Of a stretch of DNA of 64,000 bases, positions 10,870 to 20,205 are shown piece after piece. The notes under the pieces were generated by a model. It ran no database searches. It was not told where the DNA came from and saw only the letters and a list, made by a program, of their open reading frames with translations. How positions within the stretch are numbered: the stretch's first letter is position 1; every line of letters starts with the position of its first letter. This DNA comes from Poecilobothrus nobilitatus (lineage: Eukaryota > Arthropoda > Insecta > Diptera > Dolichopodidae). The DNA lies in contig OX352773.1 of assembly GCA_947095535.1 (NCBI GenBank), forward strand, positions 25,503,398-25,567,397, written 5' to 3'. The translations under genes and the position numbers were made by a program.

Positions 10870-11299
10870 TATTTACTTGAAAGAAATTTTAAAGGAAGAT
10901 TTAGCAGTGATGTAAGTTTAATTTTGTCAATGTTTTCCCTTAAGTAATTCAATAATTTGGAGCCGCTTTTGCTTCCAAAATCTAAAACCCGGCCATACGA
11001 TTTTATATCTCCCAAGCATTAGCCGTTGCTTTAGAGTATGTAATTTTATATTATATCATGTTATGCATGTTACAATATAAATGTATTTATTTTACAGATA
11101 TTTTGCATCAGGAGATTTGCAGCGTCACATTTCATCATGTTATCGCATTAGTAAGCAACATATTGGTCCTATAATTGACTTAGTATGTAATGCTATTTGT
11201 GAAAAGTTACAGGAAGAAATAATAAATTTAAACCTAACTTCGTTTTTGGAAATATTCGGGAAATCTTCAATTGCAGTAGATGAAGTAAAAGTTCTATAA
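10870..11299 (+). pseudogene. PIF-Harbinger transposase, N-terminal half
   Basis: DDE-type transposase of the PIF/Harbinger superfamily. Exon 1 (to 11035) carries degraded text up to SQALAVAL; a 62-bp GT-AG intron (11036-11097) follows; exon 2 gives EYFASGDLQRHISSCYRISK and then IIDLVCNAICEKLQ. The joined frame across the intron reads ALAVALEYFASGD, which fits the family consensus (erLavtLRYLAtGd), so the intron is credible. Exon 1 needs at least one frameshift. The frame ends at 11297-11299, before the catalytic GAIDGKH block, so the nuclease core is missing. The same intron position occurs in the PIF copies at 40009-40291 and 42249-42477. Confidence 0.72.
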
Positions 11300-11333
11300 A
11301 AACGCAATAGATCAAATTTTCAATAGTTATAAA

Positions 11334-11922
11334 TTATAATATATTCGATACATACGTTCTTTTTTGGGATATATTTAGCAAAAATGAAAGGTCTTCGTTC
11401 ATTTCCCAATCGATATTGCTATTTTCATTTTCCAAAATGGGATCATCAACTGCTTCCCCGCCACCACTTCCCGATTTACCCTTCTTATTTGTTTTTAGCC
11501 TATATCGATAGCTTTCCCTCAATGCCCTCCATGCCTTCTTAGATTCTTGCGCTTAAAATATAAAAAATACAGATATAAGTATATAAATCTTGTAAAACAG
11601 AATAAATGCAAATAAAAAAATGTGTTTACCTCGTTTTTCAAAAATTTTTGCAATTTCTTTCCATGCAAGCTCTACCGCATTGATGTTACTATTCTTTTTA
11701 TCTGATATATCCCAAATTAAACTTCTTTTTTGTACTTCCTTCACGAGACTTTTTTCCAATTATAAGAAGTTTTGCATCCTTTTCTTATTTTTTTTCTTTT
11801 TTTTCCTACTTTTTTTTTCTTTTCTTCATTTTTTTTCAAACCTTTCCTGGTTTAAATTTTCCTCCTCCAACATCTCCTCATTTACGTACGCATCCTCGAA
11901 TACGTATTGGTCTTCTAAATCC
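11334..11922 (-). pseudogene. MADF-domain DNA-binding protein of the PIF element
   Basis: Accessory protein that, in PIF/Harbinger elements, binds DNA and assists transposase. From an ATG near 11922 comes an acidic leader (MDLEDQYVFEDAYVNEEML), then a lysine-rich stretch with a frameshift in A-runs, then the MADF core: LVKEVQKRSLIWDISDKKNS and AWKEIAKIFEKR. A GT-AG intron of about 80 bp (roughly 11552-11632) separates it from SKKAWRALRESYRYRLK, a glycine/serine linker, and a W-x(8)-SFLLNI tail. W, W and LR..Y landmarks of MADF are all present. The opposite-strand transposase just upstream supports the assignment. Confidence 0.72.
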
Positions 11923-12840
11923 ATTTTTAATTTGTTTTAAATTTTTTTTAAATTACTTGTAATAAATTAATTTTTTATTTGTCCTTTGTTTGATAGTTTG
12001 ATCTTGTTACTGTTGTGGCTGTCATAAAATTTTTGACAAACATCAATATATTATTTCTCTTACATTTCTCGTACATTTAATTAACGCGACCAATGGCGAA
12101 GGGATTTTTTAAAAGACATCTGTTGGAGGATAGTTAAATAACAAAAATTTCTTAAGCATTTCTCTCGAACTGAGTACTGGCTGACTGAGTAAAATTATTT
12201 CTCTTCGATTTCTCTTGCAAAATTTTGACATTTCTTACATGTATTTTATATGGGATAAACATTTTTTAAGCATTTCTCTCGGGCTGAGTACTATGCTTTA
12301 GAATAAAAATTAATATGATAGTTTCTATTTTTTTAAGTTTAATCGTTACCGAAATATCGTCGAACAAGTTTAATTTTATAAAGTCTCAAATAACAAATCT
12401 TTTTTATATAATGAAATTAAAATTCAGTTGGAAATTATAAATCTTTTTTACATAATGAAATTAAAATTTAATTGTAAATTATAAAATATTTTTTATATAA
12501 TGAAATAAAAATAAAAAAGAAAAAAAAAGCATCTAAGAAAAAAAACTTATGTGTTCGTATTATGTTTTCTGATCAAGGAAAATTGGTATTCAGCTCAATC
12601 CAAAACATGGTCCTTCGAGCCGGATAGTGTGATCTAGTGTGCATGAAAATTTGTAGTGGTAAAGCTATTCGAAAAAAAAAAATTTATTAAAGATCTTATT
12701 TGGAAAAATAACCTAAAACATTTTTAGTGGTTAATATCTAGTTCAAAAAAAAAAAAAAAAAACTTTATAAAAGTGCTTAAAATCTATTCGGAAAACTAAC
12801 CTAATACATTTTTAGTGGTTTAGCTCTATACCTTTTTAAT

Positions 12841-12978
12841 TTCAAAATGAGAATAATAAGCTTCAAAGTGGAATAGTAAACTTCAATATGAGAATAGTAA
12901 ACTTCAAAGTGGAATAGTAAATTTCAATATGAGAATAGTAAATTTCAATATAAGAATAGTAAATTTAAATATGAGAAT
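12841..12978 (+). repeat. Left subterminal array of ~21-bp repeats
   Basis: Units alternate between GGAATAGTAAACTTCAAAGT and GAATAGTAAATTTCAATATG forms. The inverted counterpart is at 14401-14513. Arrays like these are candidate transposase-binding sites. Confidence 0.85.
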
Positions 12979-13226
12979 TTTTAATTTCTTGATGATTAAA
13001 TTTTGATTTAAGGCAATTTTAATTTTTTAATTTTTAATTTTAGTTTATTTCTTTTCCTAAAATATATAATAATTAATAAATAGTGATATTGAATATTGTT
13101 GTTTGTTTTGTGTTTTAATATATTTTATTTATAAAAATTTAAAAATTGAATTTATTTAACTTCTTTTTTGTATTGATATCAGGTAATTAATTTATTACAA
13201 AATATATTTAATTAATTTTATTATTA

Positions 13227-14267
13227 TTAATATTCCATATCTTCTAAATTAAGAGCAGCAGTTACTTTCCCCTGAATATTTGCAATGCAATTGGCGCATT
13301 TAGTTGGTGTAACTGTCTGCAGACCTTCTTCCATGAGGCCTTCTAAAGCTCTTACTCTCTGTTCGCTTATGGTTAGATCTGTATTTCTATTATTAAGTAT
13401 ACTTAATAACTTGCTGGACAGTTCTCTTTTCACGTGACTTTTCACCACCGACCATATATTTTCAATTGGATTAAACATCGGACTATATGGTGCAAGCCTA
13501 AGTATTTTGTTCTTCTTAAATTCATATTCTTGTAATATTTCTTCAATTTTGCTGTGACATGGTGCATTGTCGATTACCATTACAATAGGTACACCATGTT
13601 TAATCAGTGATTTACGAAGGCAGGTCTTCATCCATGCTTTTGCATTATCTTTTTTGAATGAACCTCTTCATATTTCATAGTTTATAAATCCAATTGTGCT
13701 TATGCATCCTATAACGTGAACATTAGCACCTTTAGACCCGGTTGAAACAGTAGTGCATCTTGTTCCCTTCGTTGATCTTCCCTGTGCTCTTGAAATGTGG
13801 ATGTTGAAATTTGTTTCATCCATGAACAAGATTGGCTTATTTTGCGACTGATATTCTAAAAGTTTTTCAACAAACTCCTTTCTCTTTTCTTTGTTTTCAG
13901 CACAGTTTGCTCTTTCAGGTTCGTGTCTTACATTTTTCAGCGAGTAGCAGAGAGAATCAAGCTTTTTGGAAATTGTTGTTTTTGAAATGGAAATCGTAAA
14001 TTTATTTTGAAAGCCAGCAGTAAGTTCCGCTAGTGTAATACAGCAGTTATTTTCTATCATTTCAACAAAATAATCTAAATGGATTTGTGTAATGTTTTGA
14101 AATCGCTTTCCTCCTCGTTTGTCTTGGGTTACTCCCTCTGATACCCAACGATATGCCGTTGACTGTGGAATATTAATCTCACGTGCAAGTTGCCTCCAGT
14201 CTCCATTAGCATTTCAAATGGCAAGTAATTTTAACTTTTTTTGTTCTGTTTCTGATTTTTTATTCAT
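13227..14267 (-). pseudogene. DDE transposase (IS630/Tc1/mariner type), two in-frame TGA
   Basis: Cut-and-paste transposase, 346 codons in one continuous frame from the ATG at 14265-14267 to the stop at 13227, broken only by TGA codons at 14214-14216 and 13665-13667. Domains: helix-turn-helix near residues 20-50 (DWRQLAREINIPQSTAYRWV), a linker, then the RNase H-like core with DDE residues in ILFMDETNFN (first D), VMVIDNAPCH (second D) and APYSPMFNPIENIW (third, E), 35 residues between the second D and the E. The upstream TGA is followed by NANGDW and the second by RGSFKK; both could be CGA-to-TGA transitions. No frameshift was found. The DD35E-like spacing differs from classic mariner (DD34D) and Tc1 (DD34E). 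Confidence 0.85.
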
Positions 14268-14400
14268 GTTTCAATTGTAAATTTTATTATAAAACACGTT
14301 TATTCAATTAGAATTCTTTTTAATTCTTATTAATATTTTTAAAAATTTCTTGAAAACCATTATAAGGCTTACTATATATATATTCTTTTTTTGAATTTGC

Positions 14401-14513
14401 CTATTTTCATATTGAAGTTTACTATTCCATTTTGAAATTTACTATTCCATTTTGAAATTTACTATTCCACTTTGAAGTTTACTATTCTCATATTGAAGTT
14501 AACAATTCTCATT
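14401..14513 (-). repeat. Right subterminal array of ~21-bp repeats
   Basis: Inverted counterpart of 12841-12978: units such as TTTACTATTCCATTTTGAAA and TTTACTATTCTCATATTGAA, about five copies, adjacent to the right terminal repeat. Confidence 0.85.
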
Positions 14514-14532
14514 TTGAAATTAAAAAGGTATA

Positions 14533-15115
14533 GTTCAAAAAAAAAAATAAACCTAATCTAGTGGAAATCTAAAATATTTTTTTAATCAAAAATTTTGTAG
14601 TGGTTAAAAAAATCTATTAAAAAAAAAAAAGGGAATAAAACTATAAACTATAAGAGTGCTATATGTAAAAAATAAAACAAAAGCTATAAGAACATTGATG
14701 TGGTGTGGTGTAATTGTAAAATCTTCGGTTCGGTAATGTCGCGAATCGGGTACGCGATAAGTTCCAGAATAGCAGAATTAGGGTGAGTAAACGGTTATAT
14801 ATATTTTAAAATATTTGAAAATATATTTTTTCGGACAATACACAATTTTGCACATTATTATATTTGATTTTTTTTGGATATTTAAATATTATATTTACAT
14901 AGTGTACATTAAATATACCTATATACGTATTTGAATGGTATGCCTATTTGAACATAAAAAATATTTATTTTTTTTTTAAAAAGAAGTTGCTTCAGGGTTT
15001 TAATTTCTGAACAGAACGTGCTTCGAATAATTACTATTAATTTCAGGAAGTGGTATAAAAATGCTTGTACGAGGGGTTACATTTTTTATCTTAAAAATTG
15101 ATCTGAATTTGGTGG
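14533..15115. other. BEL/Pao leader continuation, non-coding
   Basis: Continues the degenerate gtggtt-containing tandem sequence from before the transposon, then a unique segment with a GC-richer patch (cggttcggtaatgtcgcgaa, about 14727-14746). Presumed 5' untranslated or intronic region of the BEL/Pao element; no reading frame seen until 15116. Confidence 0.45.
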
Positions 15116-15681
15116 GTGTTTCAGTTGAGTCAAATAACTAAAAGAAAGATGGTAGACTTAATTAATGATCAGATGGCACAAAAGGAAATCCTTGAAAGTT
15201 GCTTTAATAATTATAAAAAGACGAGGAAGGATAAACGCACTAAAGGGTTCTATCGAAGAAGGTTAGCAGCTTTCCAAGGCCATTGGGATACATTTGTCAG
15301 TGTGCATAAAAGATTAATAATTCAAAGGTTATCGGAAAAGGGAATCCAAAAGAGTTATAATTACTTTGAAGATGATATCTATGCTGAGGTGGAAGATTAT
15401 TTCAACAATAATTACGAAATAATTGAAAGGCGATATGAAGCCGACTTTGCGGAAAACGCATCAAAGGAGATTGAGAACAGCATGATACAATCCAACCAGT
15501 CGAGAATCACTCTGGAGTGCGTCTTGAAGTTACCAAAGGTCTCACTTGATAAATTCGATGGTGACTACAAAAAATGGCCAACCTTCTATGATCTTTTTAG
15601 AACAATGGTGCACCAATATGATTCTCTGAGTCCAATTCAAAAATTGCAATATTTAAAGATGCACCTTGTAGGAGAACCATA
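15116..15681 (+). pseudogene. BEL/Pao gag, N-terminal fragment
   Basis: Capsid-precursor polyprotein of a BEL/Pao retrotransposon, cut off early. The 188-codon frame opens with FQLSQITKRKMVDLINDQMA, then a helical charged region (FYRRRLAAFQGHWDTFVSVH) typical of the family's N-terminus, and ends with the hallmark LPKVSLDKFDGDYKKWPTFY, MVHQYDSLSPIQKLQYLKMH and LVGEP, the block I associate with the DUF1759 region of BEL/Pao gag. It stops directly after GEP, where the family normally continues for more than 150 residues, so the 3' part has been lost; the next sequence is an unrelated errantivirus fragment on the other strand. Confidence 0.8.
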
Positions 15682-15689
15682 ACAGCTTT

Positions 15690-15990
15690 TTATATTTTTA
15701 TATTTTTTAACTCAACGTTTATGTTACGAATTTTTGTTTGCTTAAACTGTCTGCATAAGAAAATTGCAATAAAAAGCACAATAAAAATAAGAACACCTAT
15801 AATTGCAGTATTTGATATAAGATCTGTATATCCTTTCCAGGTGTTATAGAATTTTATTTCCTGAATATGTTTGGTTTGGTATCTAGATGAATCTCATTAA
15901 TAATTTTTTTAACACTGATATTATGTTGCACATACCAATAAGGCAGTATTTTGTTATAATATCCCTTCTCAAAATTTTCATATCGAAAAG
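15690..15990 (-). pseudogene. Errantivirus envelope C-terminal fragment
   Basis: Minus-strand relic of the membrane-anchor end of an errantivirus (insect endogenous retrovirus) envelope. One frame carries a short ectodomain-like stretch with a cysteine and ILPYWYVQHNISVKK. After a frameshift near 15850 another frame carries one strong transmembrane helix (AIIGVLIFIVLFIAIFL, about 15745-15800) followed by a basic cytoplasmic tail. The fusion subunit upstream is missing and it is joined almost directly to gag sequence, so pol and most of env were deleted. Non-functional. Confidence 0.6.
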
Positions 15991-16009
15991 GGCCAACTGA
16001 AATTTTGCA

Positions 16010-16702
16010 ATTATTAAATTTGATAATATTATTATTTTGATTAGAATTTCTATAATTATTGTTATTATTAATATTAGGGTTACTATTATTATTATAACTA
16101 TAATTTCTATTAATGTTATTAGTACTACTATTACACGATTTACGGGTTACGGCTAAAAATTACAGAGTGCATTGGCTCTGGTAATTTTTCTTTAAATACT
16201 CGTAATGCTGTTTGAATTGTGTGCATCTTTCACTTTATTATTTAATCTTCTTAGCACATTTTTAATTTGAGCGTAAAGATCACGACTGGTAGTAGTGAAT
16301 TTTAAACTTTCCAACTCTTCAAAAAGTTGTAAAAGAGTTTTCTTTTCACCAAAATTATCCATTAAAATCTTTTTCATTTCAGGCCAAGCCATTACTTGGT
16401 TATTTATTTCAATATTTTGTCTAGCGTTTCCGTTTAATTTAGATTTAATCTTATTAACTAAAATATTCTGACTACCTTGGTCATAACTTGACACAAGTTG
16501 CATTATATTCTCAACTAATTCTACAAAGGTATAAAGTTCCTCGGACGTACCATTAAATTCAGGGAGATCAGCTATTTACGTCAACGGGTTGAGCGTAAAT
16601 GTCAGTGGTTGAACCTGTGGAGCTTGATTGTTGATGTTGTTTACTACGGGTGCTGGGTTATTGTTGTTTAATACGGTTGTTGGATTATTGTTGTTTGCCA
16701 TT
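16010..16702 (-). pseudogene. Errantivirus (Ty3/gypsy) gag remnant
   Basis: Gag of a gypsy-group element on the minus strand. From the ATG near 16702 there is an asparagine/proline-rich leader (MANNNNPTTVLNNNNPAPVV), an in-frame TAA near 16575, then LPEFNGTSEELYTFVELVEN and the helical capsid block LVNKIKSKLNGNARQNI, FGEKKTLLQLFEELESL and LRRLNNKVKDA, followed after a frameshift by KEKLPEPMHSVIFSRNP and an asparagine-rich tail. This order matches gypsy gag. A primer-binding-site-like sequence 300 bp upstream (17000-17012) supports the errantivirus assignment. Confidence 0.75.
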
Positions 16703-16998
16703 TTGCTGTATTACTGTTGTATATTTGATTTCGTTCTTTTATCTTAATATGCTTAATGAACTTTCACTTGTTTATTGAATAAATAAAATTCTATTTTGTT
16801 CTATTATTTTGTTGAGAAATTAATTAATTTTCACTTTCCCTTTTTTTTATTTTTAATTATTAACAGTTGAAAAAAAGAAATTGTTCTTTTCAATATTGTT
16901 CATGTTTTTTATTTTTTTTTTTCAAAATTATTTGTTGTGAGTACACTTTTTATTTAATTATTTAATTTTTTTTTTTACACTCTTTTTAGCTTGTATCC

Positions 16999-17012
16999 TA
17001 CCGACTGCGCTA
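16999..17012 (-). other. Primer-binding site (tRNA-Ser type) of the errantivirus relic
   Basis: On the minus strand the sequence tagcgcagtcggtaggata lies 300 bp 5' of the gag start. TGGCGCAGTCGGTAGGAT is, from memory, the primer-binding site of the 297/17.6 errantivirus group; here the first TGG has decayed. A related site is at 22470-22482 on +. Confidence 0.6.
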
Positions 17013-17343
17013 GAAATGTGCAAGGCATTAACAAAAAAAATATAAACAATTAAACGTTTATTGTTTACAAGTGAACTGACTTTCTTTATTTTACAATTTT
17101 TTTAAAAAAGAATTTTCAAATACAAAATTTATTAATTCTTACTTTCAAAAACTCTAGTACAAATTACAAAATATTACAAAATAAAAGATAAAAATGCTTT
17201 TTAGATTTTCCAAGTAATACTTAAAATAATAAAAGAATCAATATTCGAACCAGATGTTAAAGTATTGATAGCAATAAAAATAAAAATGCAACATAAACGA
17301 TTTCAAGTCGGTCAACATAATTTAGAGTGGGTTTTTTGTTTAC
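17013..17343. other. Probable LTR remnant next to the primer-binding site
   Basis: AT-rich sequence between the errantivirus primer-binding site and the DUF7869-like transposon; by position it should contain the 5' LTR of the minus-strand relic. I could not define its ends and see no gene. Confidence 0.35.
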
Positions 17344-17700
17344 AAATGAGGACCGTTTTTTCAAAGTGAAACAAGTGAAAATTTGTAAATTATCAGTAGA
17401 AGGTTTTTTTTATGTACAAATAAAAATAGACTTTTAAGGAATTCAATTTTATAGAATTTTAGTTTATATGATTATTTTCTACGCATAAGCTTAAAATTCA
17501 AAGAATTCAAAATAATTCAAAAATTTTATACAGCTGTAAAAAATGGCCGTTTTTTCAAACACAAATATAATGGGTAAACGTATGTAATGCATTTTTGCAA
17601 AGTTAAACAAAAAAATATAAAATATAATATAATGTAATTTTTTTAATTCAGTTTATCAAAAACAAAAAATTAATAAAAATAAATATTAATAAATTAAAAA

Positions 17701-17885
17701 ATACTGGTCGAGGTTTCCTTCACTAAATTTATTTATTATTTTTGGAAATATCGATATATCGGAAGCAACTTACTTCCTTCATCAGTGATTAGTCGCAAGC
17801 ACTGATAAAAGGAGTAAGTTGCTTCCAATATATCGATATTGCAAAAATAATAAATAAATTTAGTGAAGAAAACCTCGACTAGTAT
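17701..17885. repeat. 185-bp foldback hairpin inside transposon copy 1
   Basis: Two arms of about 85 bp, nearly complementary, around a short loop (attagtcgcaag). The outer ends read TACTGGTCGAGG and CCTCGACTAGTA; the stem includes aatatcgatatatcggaagc. It may be a nested foldback MITE at a TA site or a structural element of the 3' untranslated region. The same hairpin is present in copy 2 (35255-35439), so it predates the duplication. Confidence 0.8.
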
Positions 17886-17929
17886 TTTTTAATACTTACA
17901 TCACTAAAAACAAATATGATAAATTAAAA

Positions 17930-17932
<3 letters not shown>

Positions 17933-17961
<29 letters not shown>
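17933..17961. repeat. (AT)n microsatellite
   Basis: Uninterrupted AT dinucleotides, about 14 repeats, between the hairpin and the transposase stop codon; present in copy 2 with similar length. Confidence 0.9.
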
Positions 17962-17964
<3 letters not shown>

Positions 17965-18016
17965 AGTCTTTTTAAAAAATTTAAAAAGTAAATATTAATA
18001 AATTATTATTTAGGTT

Positions 18017-19946
18017 TTAAATAAAAGGCTCTTCATTTACGTCATAATCATTTTCAATGTTACTAATATCTTCCTGAATATTTGCCCCAAGTATATTTTG
18101 ATAAAAGTCTTGTGCGTCTTCAGGAATGGTAAAAAAAGTCATTAGTTTTTGTACATCTTCTTTTTTTGCTATAGAAACTCTATTTTCTAGTGGTAAAACA
18201 TTCCATTTATTTATTATTTCGGTTACTTTCTTTATTGATTTTTTTAAAGGTTGTACTTCTACAAATGATCCAAAAAATGTATTATTTATGGATAGTTTGA
18301 TTTGGTCCTTTTCTTTTATTTTTTCATAGCGAAAAATTCGAACTGAACCCATTTTAAATGGAAGTTTACATTTGAATATTTTTTTGGCTTCTGTTTTTAT
18401 GTCATAAACTTTCCAATCTTCAGAAATCTTTTTTACTTGACCATGTTTTTCCATAATTTTATAATATTCTAATGGTGCAATTATTTCTTCTTTTTTACGA
18501 AACTCCTTTTCTAGTCTTCCGAAAACCCTATCAGGTGGCATAAAACTGTGTCCCCTAATAGGAAATATATGCTTTATTTCGTAGAATAGTGAACTCTTCT
18601 CTAATAAGTACATTATGGCAGTCATCATAATAGTGTTCTTATTCTGTGATGCACAAGAATCTGAAAACAAACGCAATTTACAAGATTCCATACCTTCATT
18701 TTTGAGCTTAGTTTCGAATCTATATAGAAAATTAAGCAAGCAAGATGCAACCTGGTTTGCTCCACGATTAGACTGTGTTTCCAACCACGTATAAAAATAT
18801 ATATTTTCTTTAGTTTGTTTCTTATTGTGTATCATTATCGCTAAGTTGTACATCCAAACTTGCCTGGAATAAAATATTTCTCCAACTGATAATTTAGGCA
18901 GTGGTTGGTTCTGCTGTAAGTCAAAGACAATATCAAAAGTTTCGGCCTCCGGTTTATTCATTAATTGGTGAAACTTTTTTGCGCGTTGAATATGTAATTT
19001 TTTGTTAGTTCTAATAATGTTCAATTTTTCAAAATTTTGTTTTTCCTTTTTTATGTCAACTTCAAACAATTTACATGTTGAACAGGTGTCTGAATGTGGA
19101 TTTCCGAACCCCAAATTGAAGTAGTTGTAAAAAATTTTTTTATATTTCGATAGCGAACAACTTGTTTCGCCTTTTGTTGTTCTTTCAGTGCAAAACATAT
19201 CGTACATTTTTTGTATATTTAGTTCTGGTGGCAGATATTCCCTTTGAATTTTACTTCTGGAATAATGAGATTCTCGACATTTGAAACTTTTAATATGACT
19301 TTTTATATTTTCAGCCATATAGCGTGCAAATTCTGTGGATCTATCTATCTCCTCCTCTTCTTTCAATTGGTGTTTCCGGGTTAAGAAGAAAATATCTTGC
19401 TATCAAAGCAAGCCTATTCCTTTTTGCTCCTGAGGATTATTTAAAATCATAAATATGATGAAAGCTCATTTTAAATTAATTTAGTTAGTATACCTGTAAC
19501 ATTACTGAAATATTCTGCACATACTGGAACAAGATGATTGTTGCGTAATCTTATAAAATATTTGATTTTAACTGCATGAGGCTTTTTTAATCCTTTTTTT
19601 ATTTTGTGTTTTGGATAAGTAATTCTCATGTGTTTCAGAAGAAATTCATCTTCTTTTATTTTCGAAACTTTTCCTTTTAAGTGATGTGAAAATACTGAAA
19701 GTTTTAATATTATAACGTAAATCATATTAAAATTTAAATTTGAAAATATTTAGCCATTTACTTACAAGATACGTCGCTAATTGCAATCACATGTGCATTA
19801 CAAATATTAGGTTTTCTCTGACGGATATGTTTGCATTCATGCTTAAATTCATGCTTACTTAAAGAGTAAGATGATATTTTTTTAACGGCTTTTTTTCTAT
19901 TTTTTCTACCCGATTTAATTTCAACAGCCGCCTTAGAATAATCCAT
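18017..19946 (-). pseudogene. DUF7869-like transposase, three exons, one frameshift (copy 1)
   Basis: Probable transposase of its element, on the minus strand. Exon 1: ATG at 19944-19946 to 19766; intron 19695-19765; exon 2: 19694-19494; intron 19430-19493; exon 3: 19429-18017. Both introns are GT-AG, keep the frame (phase 1), and exon 2 ends EYFSNVTG and joins AKRNRLALIARYF. Exon 3 starts in the frame giving RRGGDR, then shifts frame at a GATA repeat (about 19340-19352) into a 449-codon stretch. Landmarks there: ESHYSRSKIQREYLPPELNI, a C-x2-C pair (CSTCKLFEV), FDLQQNQPLPKLSVGEIFY, LRLFSDSCASQNKN and GHSFMPPDRVFGRLEKEF. The aspartates of FDLQ and FSDSC and a glutamate in GRLEKEF could form a DDE-type triad (inference). 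The family looks like the one I know as DUF7869. Confidence 0.72.
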
Positions 19947-20039
19947 ATTGAAATACTTTCAATTTTTAAAATTTTTAAAATTTTTAATTTGTATAAAACG
20001 AGTGAAGCCAACGAGTGAATGTCTAATAATTTTAAAAAC

Positions 20040-20205
20040 CGTTAAAATAATTTTAAAAATCCAATTCGATTAAATGAATAATACTACGTTAATAATATAT
20101 ACATACACATGCAGTACCTAACTAAAATTATTTTAAAAATCCAATTCGATTAAATGAATAATACTACGTTAATAATATATACATACACATGCAGTACCTA
20201 ACGGT
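20040..20205 (+). repeat. 80-bp tandem duplication bounded by inverted aaaaaccgtta
   Basis: Two consecutive copies of a unit containing ccaattcgattaaatgaata and ending acatgcagtacctaac, bounded by aaaaaccgtta on the left and its complement taacggttttt on the right. It lies in the 5' untranslated side of the transposase gene and is repeated exactly in copy 2 (about 37594-37759). Confidence 0.8.

Larger units (their letters stand above)
10567..12289. mobile_element. PIF-Harbinger element with degenerate genes
   Basis: Outer inverted repeats: ACTCAGCCCGAGAGAAATGC at 10567 and its complement ending at 12289. A second, subterminal copy of the same repeat lies at 12142-12175 (cgaactgagt instead of cgggctgagt) and extends the match with the left end further inward (AAGAAATTTTTG). 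Inside are a PIF transposase fragment on + and a MADF-domain gene on -, the two-gene arrangement of PIF/Harbinger elements. The target duplication is ambiguous: flanks read cata and tatg around the termini. Confidence 0.75.
12829..14530. mobile_element. Tc1/mariner-superfamily transposon with inverted repeat arrays
   Basis: 1,702-bp element flanked by TA on both sides (12827-12828 and 14531-14532). Termini are perfect inverted repeats beginning TACCTTTTTAATTTCAAAAT. Just inside each end lies an array of about 21-bp units of the type GAATAGTAAACTTCAATATG, six or more on the left (12841-12978) and about five in inverted orientation on the right (14401-14513). The single gene at 13227-14267 has only two in-frame stops, so the insertion is young. 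It splits the BEL/Pao leader. Confidence 0.88.
12540..15681 (+). mobile_element. BEL/Pao LTR retrotransposon 5' fragment
   Basis: A BEL/Pao piece interrupted by the mariner-superfamily element at 12829-14530. Near 12608 the word TGGTCCTTCGAGCCGGAT, which I recall from BEL/Pao leader regions, precedes about 200 bp of degenerate tandem sequence built on the phrase acatttttagtggtt (12650-12826 and again after the insert to about 14610). The gag fragment at 15116-15681 follows on the same strand. No protease, reverse transcriptase or second LTR is present. LTR limits were not determined. Confidence 0.55.

Noticed and set aside
10794..11015. 73-codon minus frame in the PIF element
   Set aside because: Antisense of the degraded PIF transposase exon 1; the plus strand has the family text.
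11620..11940. 106-codon open frame on + rich in F, S and L
   Set aside because: Antisense of the MADF gene and its lysine-rich linker.
16080..16130. (AAT)n-like microsatellite
   Set aside because: Codes for the asparagine-rich tail of the gag relic.
16991..17012. tRNA A-box-like text (tagcgcagtcggtagg), considered as a tRNA gene or SINE
   Set aside because: No B box or cloverleaf follows; its location 300 bp 5' of an errantivirus gag and its match to the known primer-binding site explain it.
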